Positions 7,124 to 15,174 of a DNA stretch of 64,000 nucleotides are shown piece by piece. The translations under genes and the position numbers were made by a program. Source of the DNA: Actinacidiphila acidipaludis (lineage in GTDB: Bacteria > Actinomycetota > Actinomycetes > Streptomycetales > Streptomycetaceae); NCBI RefSeq assembly GCF_019890725.1, contig NZ_JAINZZ010000016.1:1-64000 (forward strand), given 5' to 3'. Numbering within the stretch: position 1 is the stretch's first letter; every line of letters begins with the position of its first letter. The notes beneath the pieces are model-generated. The model was not told the origin of the DNA. It saw nothing but the letters and a program-made list of their open reading frames with translations, and did no database searches.

Positions 7124-8492
7124 CCGCACCCCCCTGCACCTCAACGCGTTCCTGATGTCCGTCGGTCACCACGAGGCGGCGTGGCGGCTGCCGGAGAGCC
7201 CGGCCTCCGGCGGCACGGACCTGGCGCACTACGCCGAACTCGCCCGGATCGCCGAACGCGGCAAACTGGACTCGCTGTTCCTCGCCGACAGCCCGGTGCT
7301 CATGGGCGACCCCGGCCGGCGTCCCGGCAGCAAGCTGGAGCCCACCGTGCTGCTCACCGCCCTTGCCGCGGTGACCAGCCGGATCGGCCTCATCGCCACC
7401 GCGTCCACCAGCTACAACGAGCCCTACAACCTCGCCCGCCGGTTCGCCTCCGTCGACCACGTCTCCGGCGGGCGCGCCGGCTGGAACATCGTCACCACCG
7501 CGGGCGCCGACGCCGCCCGCAACTTCGGCCTGGACGACACCCCGCTGCACCGCGACCGCTACCTGCGCGCCGCGGAGTTCGTCGAGGTCGCCACCAAGCT
7601 CTGGGACAGCTGGGCCGACGACGCGGTGCTCGCCGACAAGGAGCTCGGAGTGCACGCCCGGGCCGAGCGGGTGCGTCCCATCGACCACCGGGGCACGTAC
7701 TTCCGCGTCGACGGCCCGCTCAACGTCCAGCGGTCGCCGCAGGGTTACCCCCTGCTGGTGCAGGCCGGATCCAGCGAGGACGGCAAGGACTTCGCCGCCC
7801 GCTACGCCGAGGCCGTGTTCACCGCCCAGCAGACCCTGGAGGAGGCCATCGCCTTCTCCAAGGACGTCAAGGAGCGGGCCGCGGGCCTCGGCCGCGACCC
7901 CGGCGGCATCAAGATCCTGCCGGGCATCGTGCCGGTGATCGGCGACACCGGGGCCCAGGCGCGGGAACTGGACGCCGAACTCGACCGGCTGATCCGGCCC
8001 GAGTACGCCAAGCGCCAGCTCGCCAGGACGCTGCGGATCGATCCGGACGCCCTCGACCTCGACGCCGAGCTGCCCGGGGAGATCCCCGGCGAGGACGAGA
8101 TCGAGGGCGCCAAGAGCCGCTACACGCTGATCGTCGACCTCGCCCGGCGCGAGCGGCTGACGGTACGTCAGCTCATCGGCCGGCTCGGCGGCGGGCGCGG
8201 CCACCGCACCTTCGCCGGCACGGCCGAGCAGGTCGCCGACACCATCGAGCACTGGTACGACGCGGGCGCCGCCGACGGCTTCAACATCATGCCCGCGGTG
8301 CTGCCGTCCGGGCTGGAGCTGTTCGTCGACCGGGTGGTGCCGATCCTGCAGGAGCGCGGCCTGTTCAGGACCGAGTACACCGGAACCACGCTGCGCGAGC
8401 ACTACGGGCTGCCCCGTCCCGCGAACCGGATCTTCGACGTCGTCGACAGCCGCGCGGGCCACCTCGGCATCGCCCTGTCGGGCGCCCGGTGA
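7107..8492 (+). CDS. LLM-class FMNH2-dependent monooxygenase (NtaA/SnaA/DszA type)
   Basis: A 461-residue bacterial luciferase-like monooxygenase. Family marks of the NtaA/DszA/SnaA branch are LNAFLMSVGHHEAAWR at the start, FLADSPVL, NIVTTAGADAARNFGLD, YFRVDGPLNV and QAGSSEDGKDFAARYAEAVFTA (seen as QAGSSEDG and AEAVF). Such enzymes use FMNH2 and O2 to cleave C-S, C-N or aromatic substrates; the reductase at 3497 is the likely FMNH2 source. The ATG at 7107 follows AGGAGAAGG. No ssuD-type sulfonate monooxygenase is present, so this enzyme probably does the desulfonation or oxidation step on a less common organosulfur substrate. A strong terminator follows. Confidence 0.9.
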   Translation: MTRRTDRTPLHLNAFLMSVGHHEAAWRLPESPASGGTDLAHYAELARIAERGKLDSLFLADSPVLMGDPGRRPGSKLEPTVLLTALAAVTSRIGLIATASTSYNEPYNLARRFASVDHVSGGRAGWNIVTTAGADAARNFGLDDTPLHRDRYLRAAEFVEVATKLWDSWADDAVLADKELGVHARAERVRPIDHRGTYFRVDGPLNVQRSPQGYPLLVQAGSSEDGKDFAARYAEAVFTAQQTLEEAIAFSKDVKERAAGLGRDPGGIKILPGIVPVIGDTGAQARELDAELDRLIRPEYAKRQLARTLRIDPDALDLDAELPGEIPGEDEIEGAKSRYTLIVDLARRERLTVRQLIGRLGGGRGHRTFAGTAEQVADTIEHWYDAGAADGFNIMPAVLPSGLELFVDRVVPILQERGLFRTEYTGTTLREHYGLPRPANRIFDVVDSRAGHLGIALSGAR

Positions 8493-8516
8493 CGGGCTGT
8501 CCGCGGAGCACGAAAC

Positions 8517-8543
8517 GGCCGGCCCCCGCCACAGGGGCCGGCC
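8517..8543. terminator. Bidirectional terminator hairpin
   Basis: Two perfect 10-base arms (8517-8526, 8534-8543) with a 7-base loop lie between the convergent monooxygenase gene and the membrane-protein gene ending at 8561. It probably stops both transcripts. Confidence 0.75.
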
Positions 8544-8560
8544 CTGCCCGAGGGATGCCC

Positions 8561-9427
8561 CTACTGCGGGACGGGTGAGCAGTCGTCCAGCGTCGGTACG
8601 CGTGCCGATTCCCAGGCCACCTGGAAATAGGAGCGGTAGACGTCGAACAGCGCCCCGTCCGCGAGGGAGTAGCGTTCGAAGAAGGTGCGGGTCTGGCTGG
8701 CGCCCTCCCGCAGGAAGCGGGCCCGGGCGTAGACCACGTCCCCGACCGAGGTCAGGGTGATCGTCGGGAACCCGGTGAACCAGCGGACCTCCACCTGCAG
8801 GCCCTGGCCCGCGGGCGGCATGTCCCAGTACGTCACGTCCTCACCGGCCGCGAGGAGCAGGGCGGTCCGGGTCACCCAGTGGGCGTCGTCGAGCATGGTC
8901 TGGGTCTCGCGCGACTCCTGATGGCAGACCTGCGCGAAGGAGGTTCCGGTCGGGTCCTGGACGAGAAGGCGCACGGTGGCGTTGCCGCGCTCCACCAGGT
9001 GGCGCAGCCAGTCGCGGCAGAAGGGACGGAGGGTCAATCCGGCGACATCGACGACGAGATGGCCGTTCGCCGCGTTGATCTCCTGCCCGACCTCCTCCTT
9101 GGGGTGCCGGTCGAACACCCGCCAGCGCCCGCTCGCGTCATTGCTCGCGATCACGTGGCGCAGCGCCGCCGACGACCGGTCCAGCGCGTCCAGCCGGCGG
9201 TCCACGGCGGTGAAGAGGCGCTCACTGTGCTGCATGGTCGTTGTGGCGTCGGCGTCGTCGAAGTACCGGATCGCGACGAACGCGAGACTGGTGATCCCAC
9301 TGGCGATCAGCGAAGTGCTGATGGCCATGCCTATCGTGCCGTTCCCCGCGGTCACCAGGACCACCAGTCCGACGAGCATCACCACGACGCTGGACAGTAC
9401 GTATACAGCGGTCCGTTCCAGACGCAT
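8561..9427 (-). CDS. Two-helix membrane protein with a PLD-like/DUF sensor-type domain
   Basis: A 288-residue protein of unknown function. Two hydrophobic helices (about residues 7-27 and 31-53) anchor the N-terminus, followed by a short helical linker (about 65-95) and a mixed alpha/beta domain to the end. The soluble part has LVVDVAGLTLRPF, then WLRHLVERGNATVRLLVQDP, and later VVYARARFLREG. This order resembles the phospholipase D-like fold seen in signalling or sensor proteins, but without an HKD motif. It is the last gene of a four-gene minus-strand operon after three kinase-like genes, 32 bases behind the P-loop kinase. A similar design occurs in the protein at 54692. The function is unknown; the fold assignment is inference. 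Confidence 0.7.
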   Translation of the reverse strand: MRLERTAVYVLSSVVVMLVGLVVLVTAGNGTIGMAISTSLIASGITSLAFVAIRYFDDADATTTMQHSERLFTAVDRRLDALDRSSAALRHVIASNDASGRWRVFDRHPKEEVGQEINAANGHLVVDVAGLTLRPFCRDWLRHLVERGNATVRLLVQDPTGTSFAQVCHQESRETQTMLDDAHWVTRTALLLAAGEDVTYWDMPPAGQGLQVEVRWFTGFPTITLTSVGDVVYARARFLREGASQTRTFFERYSLADGALFDVYRSYFQVAWESARVPTLDDCSPVPQ

Positions 9428-9459
9428 ATCCGTCCCCCCTGTCGAGCCGGACGGTCAGA

Positions 9460-10062
9460 TTAGACAGACCCGGTAGATTCCGTCCATACCCGGAGAACGT
9501 TCTGTGCGAGTTCCTCGACCGGTACGCCGCTGTCGAAGACGTGATCCGCGAACGCCAGGGTGGTGTCGAGTCCCCAGCCGCGCTCGACCTCGTCGCGTTC
9601 CTCCCACTCCGTCAGCATGGCGGGCCTGAAGGCCCTGCGGAGCCTGGCGCGCTGCCGCCGGCGGCGGATCGCGGTGTCGACGCGCAGCCCGACGACGAGC
9701 ACGGGCGCCAGGACGTCACGCAGTACGGCGAGTTCCTCCGTGCGCCGGGGGCCGACCACGATGAGCGGATCGTCGTGATCACGAAGGCCCGCGATGAGTT
9801 TCTCGGCGAAGTGCAGCGGTCGGTCCTTCTCGGTGAAGACCAAGTCGGCGTACTCCATGGGCGGCATGGGCGGGGACTGGCTGGCGGCCGCCGACCGCAC
9901 CACGTCGCCCATCTCCACGACCCGATGTCCCGTGAACCGGCCCATCAGCGATCCCAGTGTCGATTTACCGCTTCCGGGATAACCGACGATCACCAGGCTT
10001 CCGAAGCCGGGGGCGAGATCGTCCTCCGCCCCCACACCGTCCGTGGTGGACACCTCGTTCAT
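9460..10062 (-). CDS. P-loop nucleoside/nucleotide kinase-like protein
   Basis: A 200-residue P-loop protein. Walker A is GYPGSGKST (residues 27-35). Then comes VVEMGDVVR, which resembles the substrate-binding part of adenylate or dephospho-CoA kinases, and an Arg-rich lid-like stretch RRRRQRARLRRAF. The late VVGPRRTEEL strand could carry the Walker B position. It would phosphorylate a small molecule, but the substrate is not apparent. The first 20 residues are a non-conserved tail. Its ATG overlaps the stop of the pyruvate kinase-like gene by four bases, so the two are translationally coupled. Confidence 0.75.
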   Translation of the reverse strand: MNEVSTTDGVGAEDDLAPGFGSLVIVGYPGSGKSTLGSLMGRFTGHRVVEMGDVVRSAAASQSPPMPPMEYADLVFTEKDRPLHFAEKLIAGLRDHDDPLIVVGPRRTEELAVLRDVLAPVLVVGLRVDTAIRRRRQRARLRRAFRPAMLTEWEERDEVERGWGLDTTLAFADHVFDSGVPVEELAQNVLRVWTESTGSV

Positions 10063-11081
10063 CCGGCTCGGAACCCCTTCGTCGTCAGACGCCGCAGCAC
10101 GCGGACAGCGTGCAGCGGGTCGATACCGACCGTCGTCTCCGCGCTGAGCAACAGCGCGTCCGCGCCGGCCTCGACCGCACCGGCGACGTCCACCGCCTCG
10201 GAACGTGTGGGCGTCCTGGACGAGATCAGCGAGTCGAGGAGCCCGGTGGCCACGATGGACCGGGTACCGGCGGCACGGCAGGCGGCGAGGACGCGCTTCT
10301 CGGTCTCCCAGAGATTCTCGAACCCGACGTGCAGCGCGAGGTCGCCGCGCGCGACCATCACCGCGTCCGAGACCTCCGCGATCTCACGGGCGTTGACCGC
10401 GCCGTTCCAGGTCTCGATCTTGGCGACCACGCCCGGTCGCCAGCCGAGTTCCCCGGCCATCCAGCGCCGGGCCCGGTCGACATCGTCCGCCGTCCGGACG
10501 AACGACAGCGCGACGAGATCGAAGGAGTCGCGGATCGAGGCGCACAGCTTCCTGTCGGCCGCGGTGAAGCACTCCACCTCGCCGGCGGTGCCCGGAAGGG
10601 TGAACGCCCTGCGCCGTTCAACGCGCGCGGACTCGGTGAAGTGACCGTGGACGACGTCGCCCTCATGGCGTTCCACATGGAAGGACTGCTCGCCGTCACC
10701 CACCAGGACGTCTGTCCCGGCGAGTTCCGCCGCCCGCGCGAGCAGCGGGGGATCCAGCCACAGGTCCGTGTCCGGGGCGCGGCCGCCGAGGCCGATGGCG
10801 AACGGCGTTCCGGCAGTGACGTCCAGCGGCTGCTCGTTGGACAACCGCGGCTTGCCGCCCGGGACATCGGCCATGGTCCGTACCGTCCGTCCGCAGTCCG
10901 CGGCGATCTCCGCCAGCCGGCGCGCGTTGTCCAGGTGGACTTCCGGGGTCTCCTTCGACAGGGGGAAGCGCACGGTGTGCACGCCCTCGCGGACCAGCGC
11001 GGACAGCACATCGCGGTCCCAACTGGCGGGCCCGATGGTCGTGATCACATCGATCGCACGCTCACCTGGCGCAGTGGCCAC
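10059..11081 (-). CDS. Pyruvate kinase-like protein lacking the C-terminal domain
   Basis: A 340-residue protein with a pyruvate kinase barrel. It has TTIGPAS (14-20), ADVPGGKPRL, LSFVRTADDV, AKIETWNG (K221, E223), MVARGDLAL (D247) and TPTRSEAVDVAGAV with LLSAETTVG. The catalytic Lys and the Glu/Asp metal ligands of pyruvate kinase are kept. Changes from the enzyme are RLNFSH becoming RFPLSK (Asn replaced by Pro), ATQMLDSM becoming ATGLLDSL, and loss of the C-terminal regulatory domain of about 120 residues; true pyruvate kinases are about 470 long. The B domain is also altered. The GTG start follows GGGGAGG. It is unlikely to be the glycolytic enzyme and probably phosphorylates or dephosphorylates another enol-type or acid substrate. 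It lies 31 bases after the GHMP kinase-like gene. Confidence 0.8.
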   Translation of the reverse strand: MATAPGERAIDVITTIGPASWDRDVLSALVREGVHTVRFPLSKETPEVHLDNARRLAEIAADCGRTVRTMADVPGGKPRLSNEQPLDVTAGTPFAIGLGGRAPDTDLWLDPPLLARAAELAGTDVLVGDGEQSFHVERHEGDVVHGHFTESARVERRRAFTLPGTAGEVECFTAADRKLCASIRDSFDLVALSFVRTADDVDRARRWMAGELGWRPGVVAKIETWNGAVNAREIAEVSDAVMVARGDLALHVGFENLWETEKRVLAACRAAGTRSIVATGLLDSLISSRTPTRSEAVDVAGAVEAGADALLLSAETTVGIDPLHAVRVLRRLTTKGFRAG

Positions 11082-11112
11082 GCGTCCTCCCCTTCACCGC
11101 TGTAACCTGCCT

Positions 11113-12129
11113 TCACGTCCAGACGCGCACTCCGGTGTTCCGGACGGATATCAGCCTGAGCTGCACCGACCGGTCGTGGCGCAGCCGCTGCTGCAATCTC
11201 AGGGGGTCGCTGCTCAGTGCGAGAAGCGCGGGACCCATGCTCGACAGGACGACGCAGTCGGCACCGGCGTCGAGCAGCGCCTGTCGCAGAGCGTGTACAC
11301 GGGGTGGCTGGGCCTGCCACTCGCGCGCCTTGAGGCCCAGTTCCTGCATACGGTTGAGGCCGTCGGCCAGCAGGTCCCAGCTCCCCGTGGCAAGGGCGGG
11401 GATCAGCCGGTAGAGCACGAGCGAGGCCAGACGGTCCGCCTCGCGGGACGGCAAGGGCGTCGCGGCGTCGAAGATCGCCTGTTCCGCATCGCCGCTCGGA
11501 CCGGTCACCCCCTCGGCGAGCGCCAGGAGCAGGGGGCGGCCGCGCAACTCCCAGCGCGCGGCGATCCGGGGGACGGTCCGTCCGCCCCGGTGCCGGGACG
11601 AACCGAAATCCGGTGCGTCCGTGCCCTCCTGGTGGCCGCTGTCCATGACCACGCCGCCGCGTACCGCGGTGTTGATGCCGATGCCCGACGCGCCTCCGCG
11701 AAGGGTGTGCCTGCGGTAGCCGATCCACGTACCGCCGGACGCGGCGGACGCGGTCAACTCGGCCACAGCTGCCGCGATCCCGCAGAGCAGCGATGTCTTC
11801 GATCCCAGCCCGACGTGGGAAGGCACGCTCTCCAGGACATCGATCCGGATGCCGCGGACCTCGGTCTTCCGGCCGATCCGGGTCAGGAACTCCCGTGCCG
11901 CGAACCGGACGTCGGCGGTGACGCCGAGCGAGGAGTCGCCGAACACCAGATGGTGGCGCTCGGCCCTGCTCGCCCTCAACATCCAGCGGGGGAACGAGAG
12001 GGCGGCGCCGAGGCCCATGTTGATGGTCGGATGGGCGCGGGAGAGCTGCAGGAGTCCGAAGTGGACCCGGGACGGGGCGAGTATCGTCACGGCGCGGGCA
12101 GGACGGCCGGCAGGCCAGGCTTCAGACAC
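11113..12129 (-). CDS. GHMP kinase-like protein related to beta-RFAP synthase
   Basis: About 338 residues. The start APSRVHFGLLQL with INMGLGAALSFP, followed by the GHMP phosphate-binding motif PSHVGLGSKTSLLC (residues 103-116), matches the family of beta-ribofuranosylaminobenzene 5'-phosphate synthases and related GHMP proteins. The C-terminal part has SSMGPALLAL, the usual GHMP motif 3. Members transfer phosphate or phosphoribosyl groups. In methanogens the related enzyme makes a methanopterin precursor, but no such pathway is visible here. A GTG at 12129 is favoured; an upstream TTG at 12153 is possible. It is the first gene of the cassette and is 63 bases from the quinone reductase gene, so transcription may start in between. 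Confidence 0.8.
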   Translation of the reverse strand: MSEAWPAGRPARAVTILAPSRVHFGLLQLSRAHPTINMGLGAALSFPRWMLRASRAERHHLVFGDSSLGVTADVRFAAREFLTRIGRKTEVRGIRIDVLESVPSHVGLGSKTSLLCGIAAAVAELTASAASGGTWIGYRRHTLRGGASGIGINTAVRGGVVMDSGHQEGTDAPDFGSSRHRGGRTVPRIAARWELRGRPLLLALAEGVTGPSGDAEQAIFDAATPLPSREADRLASLVLYRLIPALATGSWDLLADGLNRMQELGLKAREWQAQPPRVHALRQALLDAGADCVVLSSMGPALLALSSDPLRLQQRLRHDRSVQLRLISVRNTGVRVWT

Positions 12130-12192
12130 CGTCCCCCCACTCGGCGTGATCAAGCGCAGCTCAGCGTAATGGCTCCCCTTGGCCGCGGCAAG

Positions 12193-13113
12193 CTACCCGC
12201 TGACCTCGATCACCACCTTGCCGCGGGTGTGGCCGTCCTCCACCGCGCGCAGGGCGCGGTCCGCCTGGTCGAGGGGGAAGGTGGCGGTGACGAAGGGGTC
12301 GACGGCGCCTTCGGCGACCAGGCGGACGACCGCGTCGAGGGCGCGGGTGGTGCGCTCGCGGACGACGGCGCTGCCGCCCAGCGCCACGACCGCCGTCCGG
12401 TCCGCGACGCTGATCACCCGGGCGGCGTCGCCGGCCAACAGGGCCACCGCGCGCAGCGGTTCGCCGCCGACCAGGTCGTACACGGCGTCGACACCGCCGG
12501 GCGCCACGGCCCGCACCCGGTCGGCGACGTCCGGCCCGGAGGCCACGTGCACCGCGCCGAGCGACTCGACGAACTCCCGCTTGCCCGCGCTCGCCGTGCC
12601 GACCACCCGCAGGCCCTCGTGCACGGCGATCTGCACGGCCGCCGAGCCCACGCCGCCACCGGCGCCGTTGACGAGCAGCGTGGCGCCCCGCGGCAGGCCG
12701 AGCTGGCGGATGCCGTCCCAGGCGGTGCCGACGGCCACCGGCAGGGTCGCCGCGTCCGCGAAGGAGACCCCGGCCGGTTTGCGGGCCGCCGCCCCCTCGG
12801 GCAGTACGGCGAACTCCGCGTAGGAGCCGCGCACCGGATGCCCGAACACCTCGTCCCCGGGCGCGAAGGCGGTCACGCCCTCGCCCACCTCCGCGACCAC
12901 GCCCGCGGCCTCGCGGCCGAACACCGCCGGGAACTCGGGTTCCGGCTCGGTGGGGGGACGCAGGCCCTCCCGCCGCTTCCAGTCGGCGGGGTTGACGCCC
13001 GCGGCCCGTACGGCGACCAGCAACTGCCCGGGACCGGGCACCGGGCGGGGGAGGTCGGCGAACGACTCGGTCTCCGGTCCGCCGAACCGGTTGAACACAT
13101 AAGCACGGGGCAT
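12193..13113 (-). CDS. NADPH:quinone reductase / zinc-less alcohol dehydrogenase family protein
   Basis: A 306-residue medium-chain dehydrogenase. The N-terminal GroES-like part includes RAAGVNPADWKRREG and FGREAAGVVAEVGEGV. The Rossmann part carries the NADP motif NGAGGGVGSAAVQIA near residue 150. The catalytic zinc cysteines are absent, which marks the quinone oxidoreductase (QOR) branch rather than alcohol dehydrogenase. It would reduce quinones or alpha,beta-unsaturated carbonyls with NADPH. The start is the ATG at 13113. The gene is followed by the three-kinase cassette on the same strand. It is common in Streptomyces and not obviously part of the cassette. Confidence 0.9.
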   Translation of the reverse strand: MPRAYVFNRFGGPETESFADLPRPVPGPGQLLVAVRAAGVNPADWKRREGLRPPTEPEPEFPAVFGREAAGVVAEVGEGVTAFAPGDEVFGHPVRGSYAEFAVLPEGAAARKPAGVSFADAATLPVAVGTAWDGIRQLGLPRGATLLVNGAGGGVGSAAVQIAVHEGLRVVGTASAGKREFVESLGAVHVASGPDVADRVRAVAPGGVDAVYDLVGGEPLRAVALLAGDAARVISVADRTAVVALGGSAVVRERTTRALDAVVRLVAEGAVDPFVTATFPLDQADRALRAVEDGHTRGKVVIEVSG

Positions 13114-13193
13114 CGCTGAGTCCTTGCGCTCGGTCCTTGCTCGTGAAGCGGTGTGCGACCGCGTGCCGGCCGGGGCGCGGCCGGGCAGGCCGA

Positions 13194-13949
13194 TCATCCC
13201 AGGCCGGCCTGTGCCGTCCCGGGGACACGCAGGCCCTGGAACAGCGTGGTGCGGCGCAGGGTGAATCCCAGCGCCTCGTAGAGCCGGATCGCGCCGGTGT
13301 TGACGGCGGCCGCGTGCAGGAACGGGGTCGCGCCGCGGGCCCTGACGCCCGTCGCGACGTGGCGCACCAGCCGTCCGGCCAGACCCCGGCCGCGGTACCC
13401 CTCGTCGGTGCACACCGCGCTGATCTCGGTCCAGCCGGGCAGGCGGATGCGCTCGCCGGCCATGGCCACCAGGCGGCCGCCGTCGCCGCCGTCGCGCACG
13501 CCGTAGTACGCGCCCATCTCGACGGTGCGCGGCAGGAAGGGGCCGGGCCGCGTACGGGCGACCAGGTCGAGCATCTCCGGCACGTCGGCCGGGCCGAGCC
13601 GCCGCACCTCGGAGTCCTCCAGGTCCTGGAGGGCCGCCGTCGCCACCATCTGCACGCCCGGCAGCGGCTCCCGCGCCGCCCAGCCGTCCGGGGGCGGGAA
13701 CACCCCGGCCAGCGTGAAGCCGCCGCCCGGGCCGATCAGCTTCGCCGCGTCCGCCCAGGCCTGCGGGTCGGCGGGGTCCGCCAGCGCCACGAACGGGGCC
13801 ACGTCCGCGCGGTAGCGGGCGGCCATGCCGACGACCTCGGCGAGGTGCCGGTGCGGGCCGGACAGGGCCGCCCACGTCGCGTTGTCGAGCGGGTGGGCGG
13901 CCGCCGCCGGGTCGTGGGGCTGGTCACTGATCGGCATGGGGGGCTGCAT
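13194..13949 (-). CDS. GNAT family N-acetyltransferase
   Basis: A 251-residue protein with an N-terminal region of about 100 residues and a C-terminal FR47-like acetyltransferase domain. The acetyl-CoA loop reads VCTDEGYRGRGLAGRLVRHV, with the R/Q-x-x-G-x-G/A pattern as RGRGLA. It ends with NTGAIRLYEALGFTLRR, the usual beta-bulge segment. It would acetylate an amine using acetyl-CoA. The substrate is unknown. The start is the ATG at 13949 with GGAG just upstream; an internal ATG at 13937 is an alternative. It is 80 bases upstream of the quinone reductase on the same strand. Confidence 0.88.
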   Translation of the reverse strand: MQPPMPISDQPHDPAAAAHPLDNATWAALSGPHRHLAEVVGMAARYRADVAPFVALADPADPQAWADAAKLIGPGGGFTLAGVFPPPDGWAAREPLPGVQMVATAALQDLEDSEVRRLGPADVPEMLDLVARTRPGPFLPRTVEMGAYYGVRDGGDGGRLVAMAGERIRLPGWTEISAVCTDEGYRGRGLAGRLVRHVATGVRARGATPFLHAAAVNTGAIRLYEALGFTLRRTTLFQGLRVPGTAQAGLG

Positions 13950-14094
13950 CTCCGTTCGCGCGCCGGTCCGCCGCGATGCGGACCACCACAGGAGCGAACC
14001 CGGCGGCGCCCCCGGCCATTCCCGCCCTCCGCCGCCGCTTCCGCCCCGGCTGCCCGTTTCCGCTCCGGACCGCGTCCCAGCGCCCCACCGCAGG

Positions 14095-15135
14095 TCAGCC
14101 GGTCCTGCGACGCGCCGTCTTCTTGGCGGGCTGCTTCGCGGCGGTCTTCTTGGCGGTCGCGGAACGCCCGGAGGTCTTCGCCGCGCCCTTCGCCGCGCCC
14201 TTCGCCGCGGTCTTCGCGGCGCCCTTCTTCGCGGCCGCCTTCCCCGCCGGTGCCTTCTTCCGCGACTTCGCGGTCAGCTCGGTGACGGTGGCCTCCCCGC
14301 CGGCGGTCTCCCCACCGGCGGCGTCGCCGCCTGCCGCCTCCTCGCCGCCCCGGCCGCCGCCCCCGCCGCCCGTGGCCTGCTCCACCGACGCCTGGAGCGC
14401 GGCCATCAGGTCGACGACCTTGCCGCCGCGGTCCTCGCCGCCGGGAGCGGGCAGTTCCGCTCCCTCCAGCTTCGCCGTCACCAGCGCCTGGACCGCCTCC
14501 GCGTACTCGTCGTGGTAGCTGTCCAGGTCCGCCTCGCCGAGGGCGTCGATGAGGGTGTCCGCGAGCCTCAGCTCGTTGTCGCTGATGCTCACCCGGCCCT
14601 TGGGGGCCGCGTCGGCGGGGGAGTTGAGCTCGTCCGGCCAGCGCAGCGTCTGCAGCACCAGGACGTCGTCGCGCGGCCGGATCAGCGCCAGGTGCTCGGA
14701 GTTGCGCATGGCGAACTTGCCCACGGCCGCCTTGCCGGAGCGCACCAGCGCCTCGCGCATCAGCACGTACGGCTTGTCCGCCGCGGGGGAGCCCGGCGCC
14801 AGGAAGTAGGGGGTGTCGAGCTGGACCGCGTCGATCGCCGCCAGGTCCAGGAACCCGCTGATCTCGATGGTCTTGGCGGTGGGCAGCGGCAGCGCCTTGA
14901 GGTCGGCGTCGGTGACCTCCACCAGCTCGTCGTCCGGGGTCTCGAAGGCACGGCCGATGTCCTCGGACTGCAGCACCTCGTCGTCCAGCTCGCAGGTCTT
15001 CTGGTAGCGGACGCGTCCCTGGTCGGCGTCGTGGACCTGCCGGAAGCTGATCTTGTGGCTGGAGACCGCGGATCCGAGCTTCACGGGGATGGAGACCAGG
15101 CCGAAGGCCAGGTTCCCCGACCAGACGCTGCGCAT
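14095..15135 (-). CDS. ku: Ku protein, DNA end-binding factor of non-homologous end joining
   Basis: A 346-residue bacterial Ku. The N-terminus MRSVWSGNLAFGLVSIPVKL is diagnostic, followed by the Ku core to about residue 255. The C-terminus is a long Lys/Ala-rich tail (repeats of AKK, KGAAK and similar) of about 60 residues, as in Streptomyces and mycobacterial Ku, where it aids DNA binding and ligase recruitment. It binds broken DNA ends as a homodimer. The ATG follows AAAGGA. It is divergent from the LigD-type polymerase gene with only 39 bases between the start codons, so both promoters overlap and the pair is probably co-regulated. Confidence 0.97.
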   Translation of the reverse strand: MRSVWSGNLAFGLVSIPVKLGSAVSSHKISFRQVHDADQGRVRYQKTCELDDEVLQSEDIGRAFETPDDELVEVTDADLKALPLPTAKTIEISGFLDLAAIDAVQLDTPYFLAPGSPAADKPYVLMREALVRSGKAAVGKFAMRNSEHLALIRPRDDVLVLQTLRWPDELNSPADAAPKGRVSISDNELRLADTLIDALGEADLDSYHDEYAEAVQALVTAKLEGAELPAPGGEDRGGKVVDLMAALQASVEQATGGGGGGRGGEEAAGGDAAGGETAGGEATVTELTAKSRKKAPAGKAAAKKGAAKTAAKGAAKGAAKTSGRSATAKKTAAKQPAKKTARRRTG

Positions 15136-15174
15136 AGGAGTGTCCTTTGTGTCAGCTTATGGGACCTTTATCCT

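Noticed and set aside
14095..14280. Repetitive Lys/Ala-coding DNA at the ku 3' end as a possible repeat element
   Set aside because: It encodes the normal basic tail of Streptomyces Ku and needs no separate explanation.
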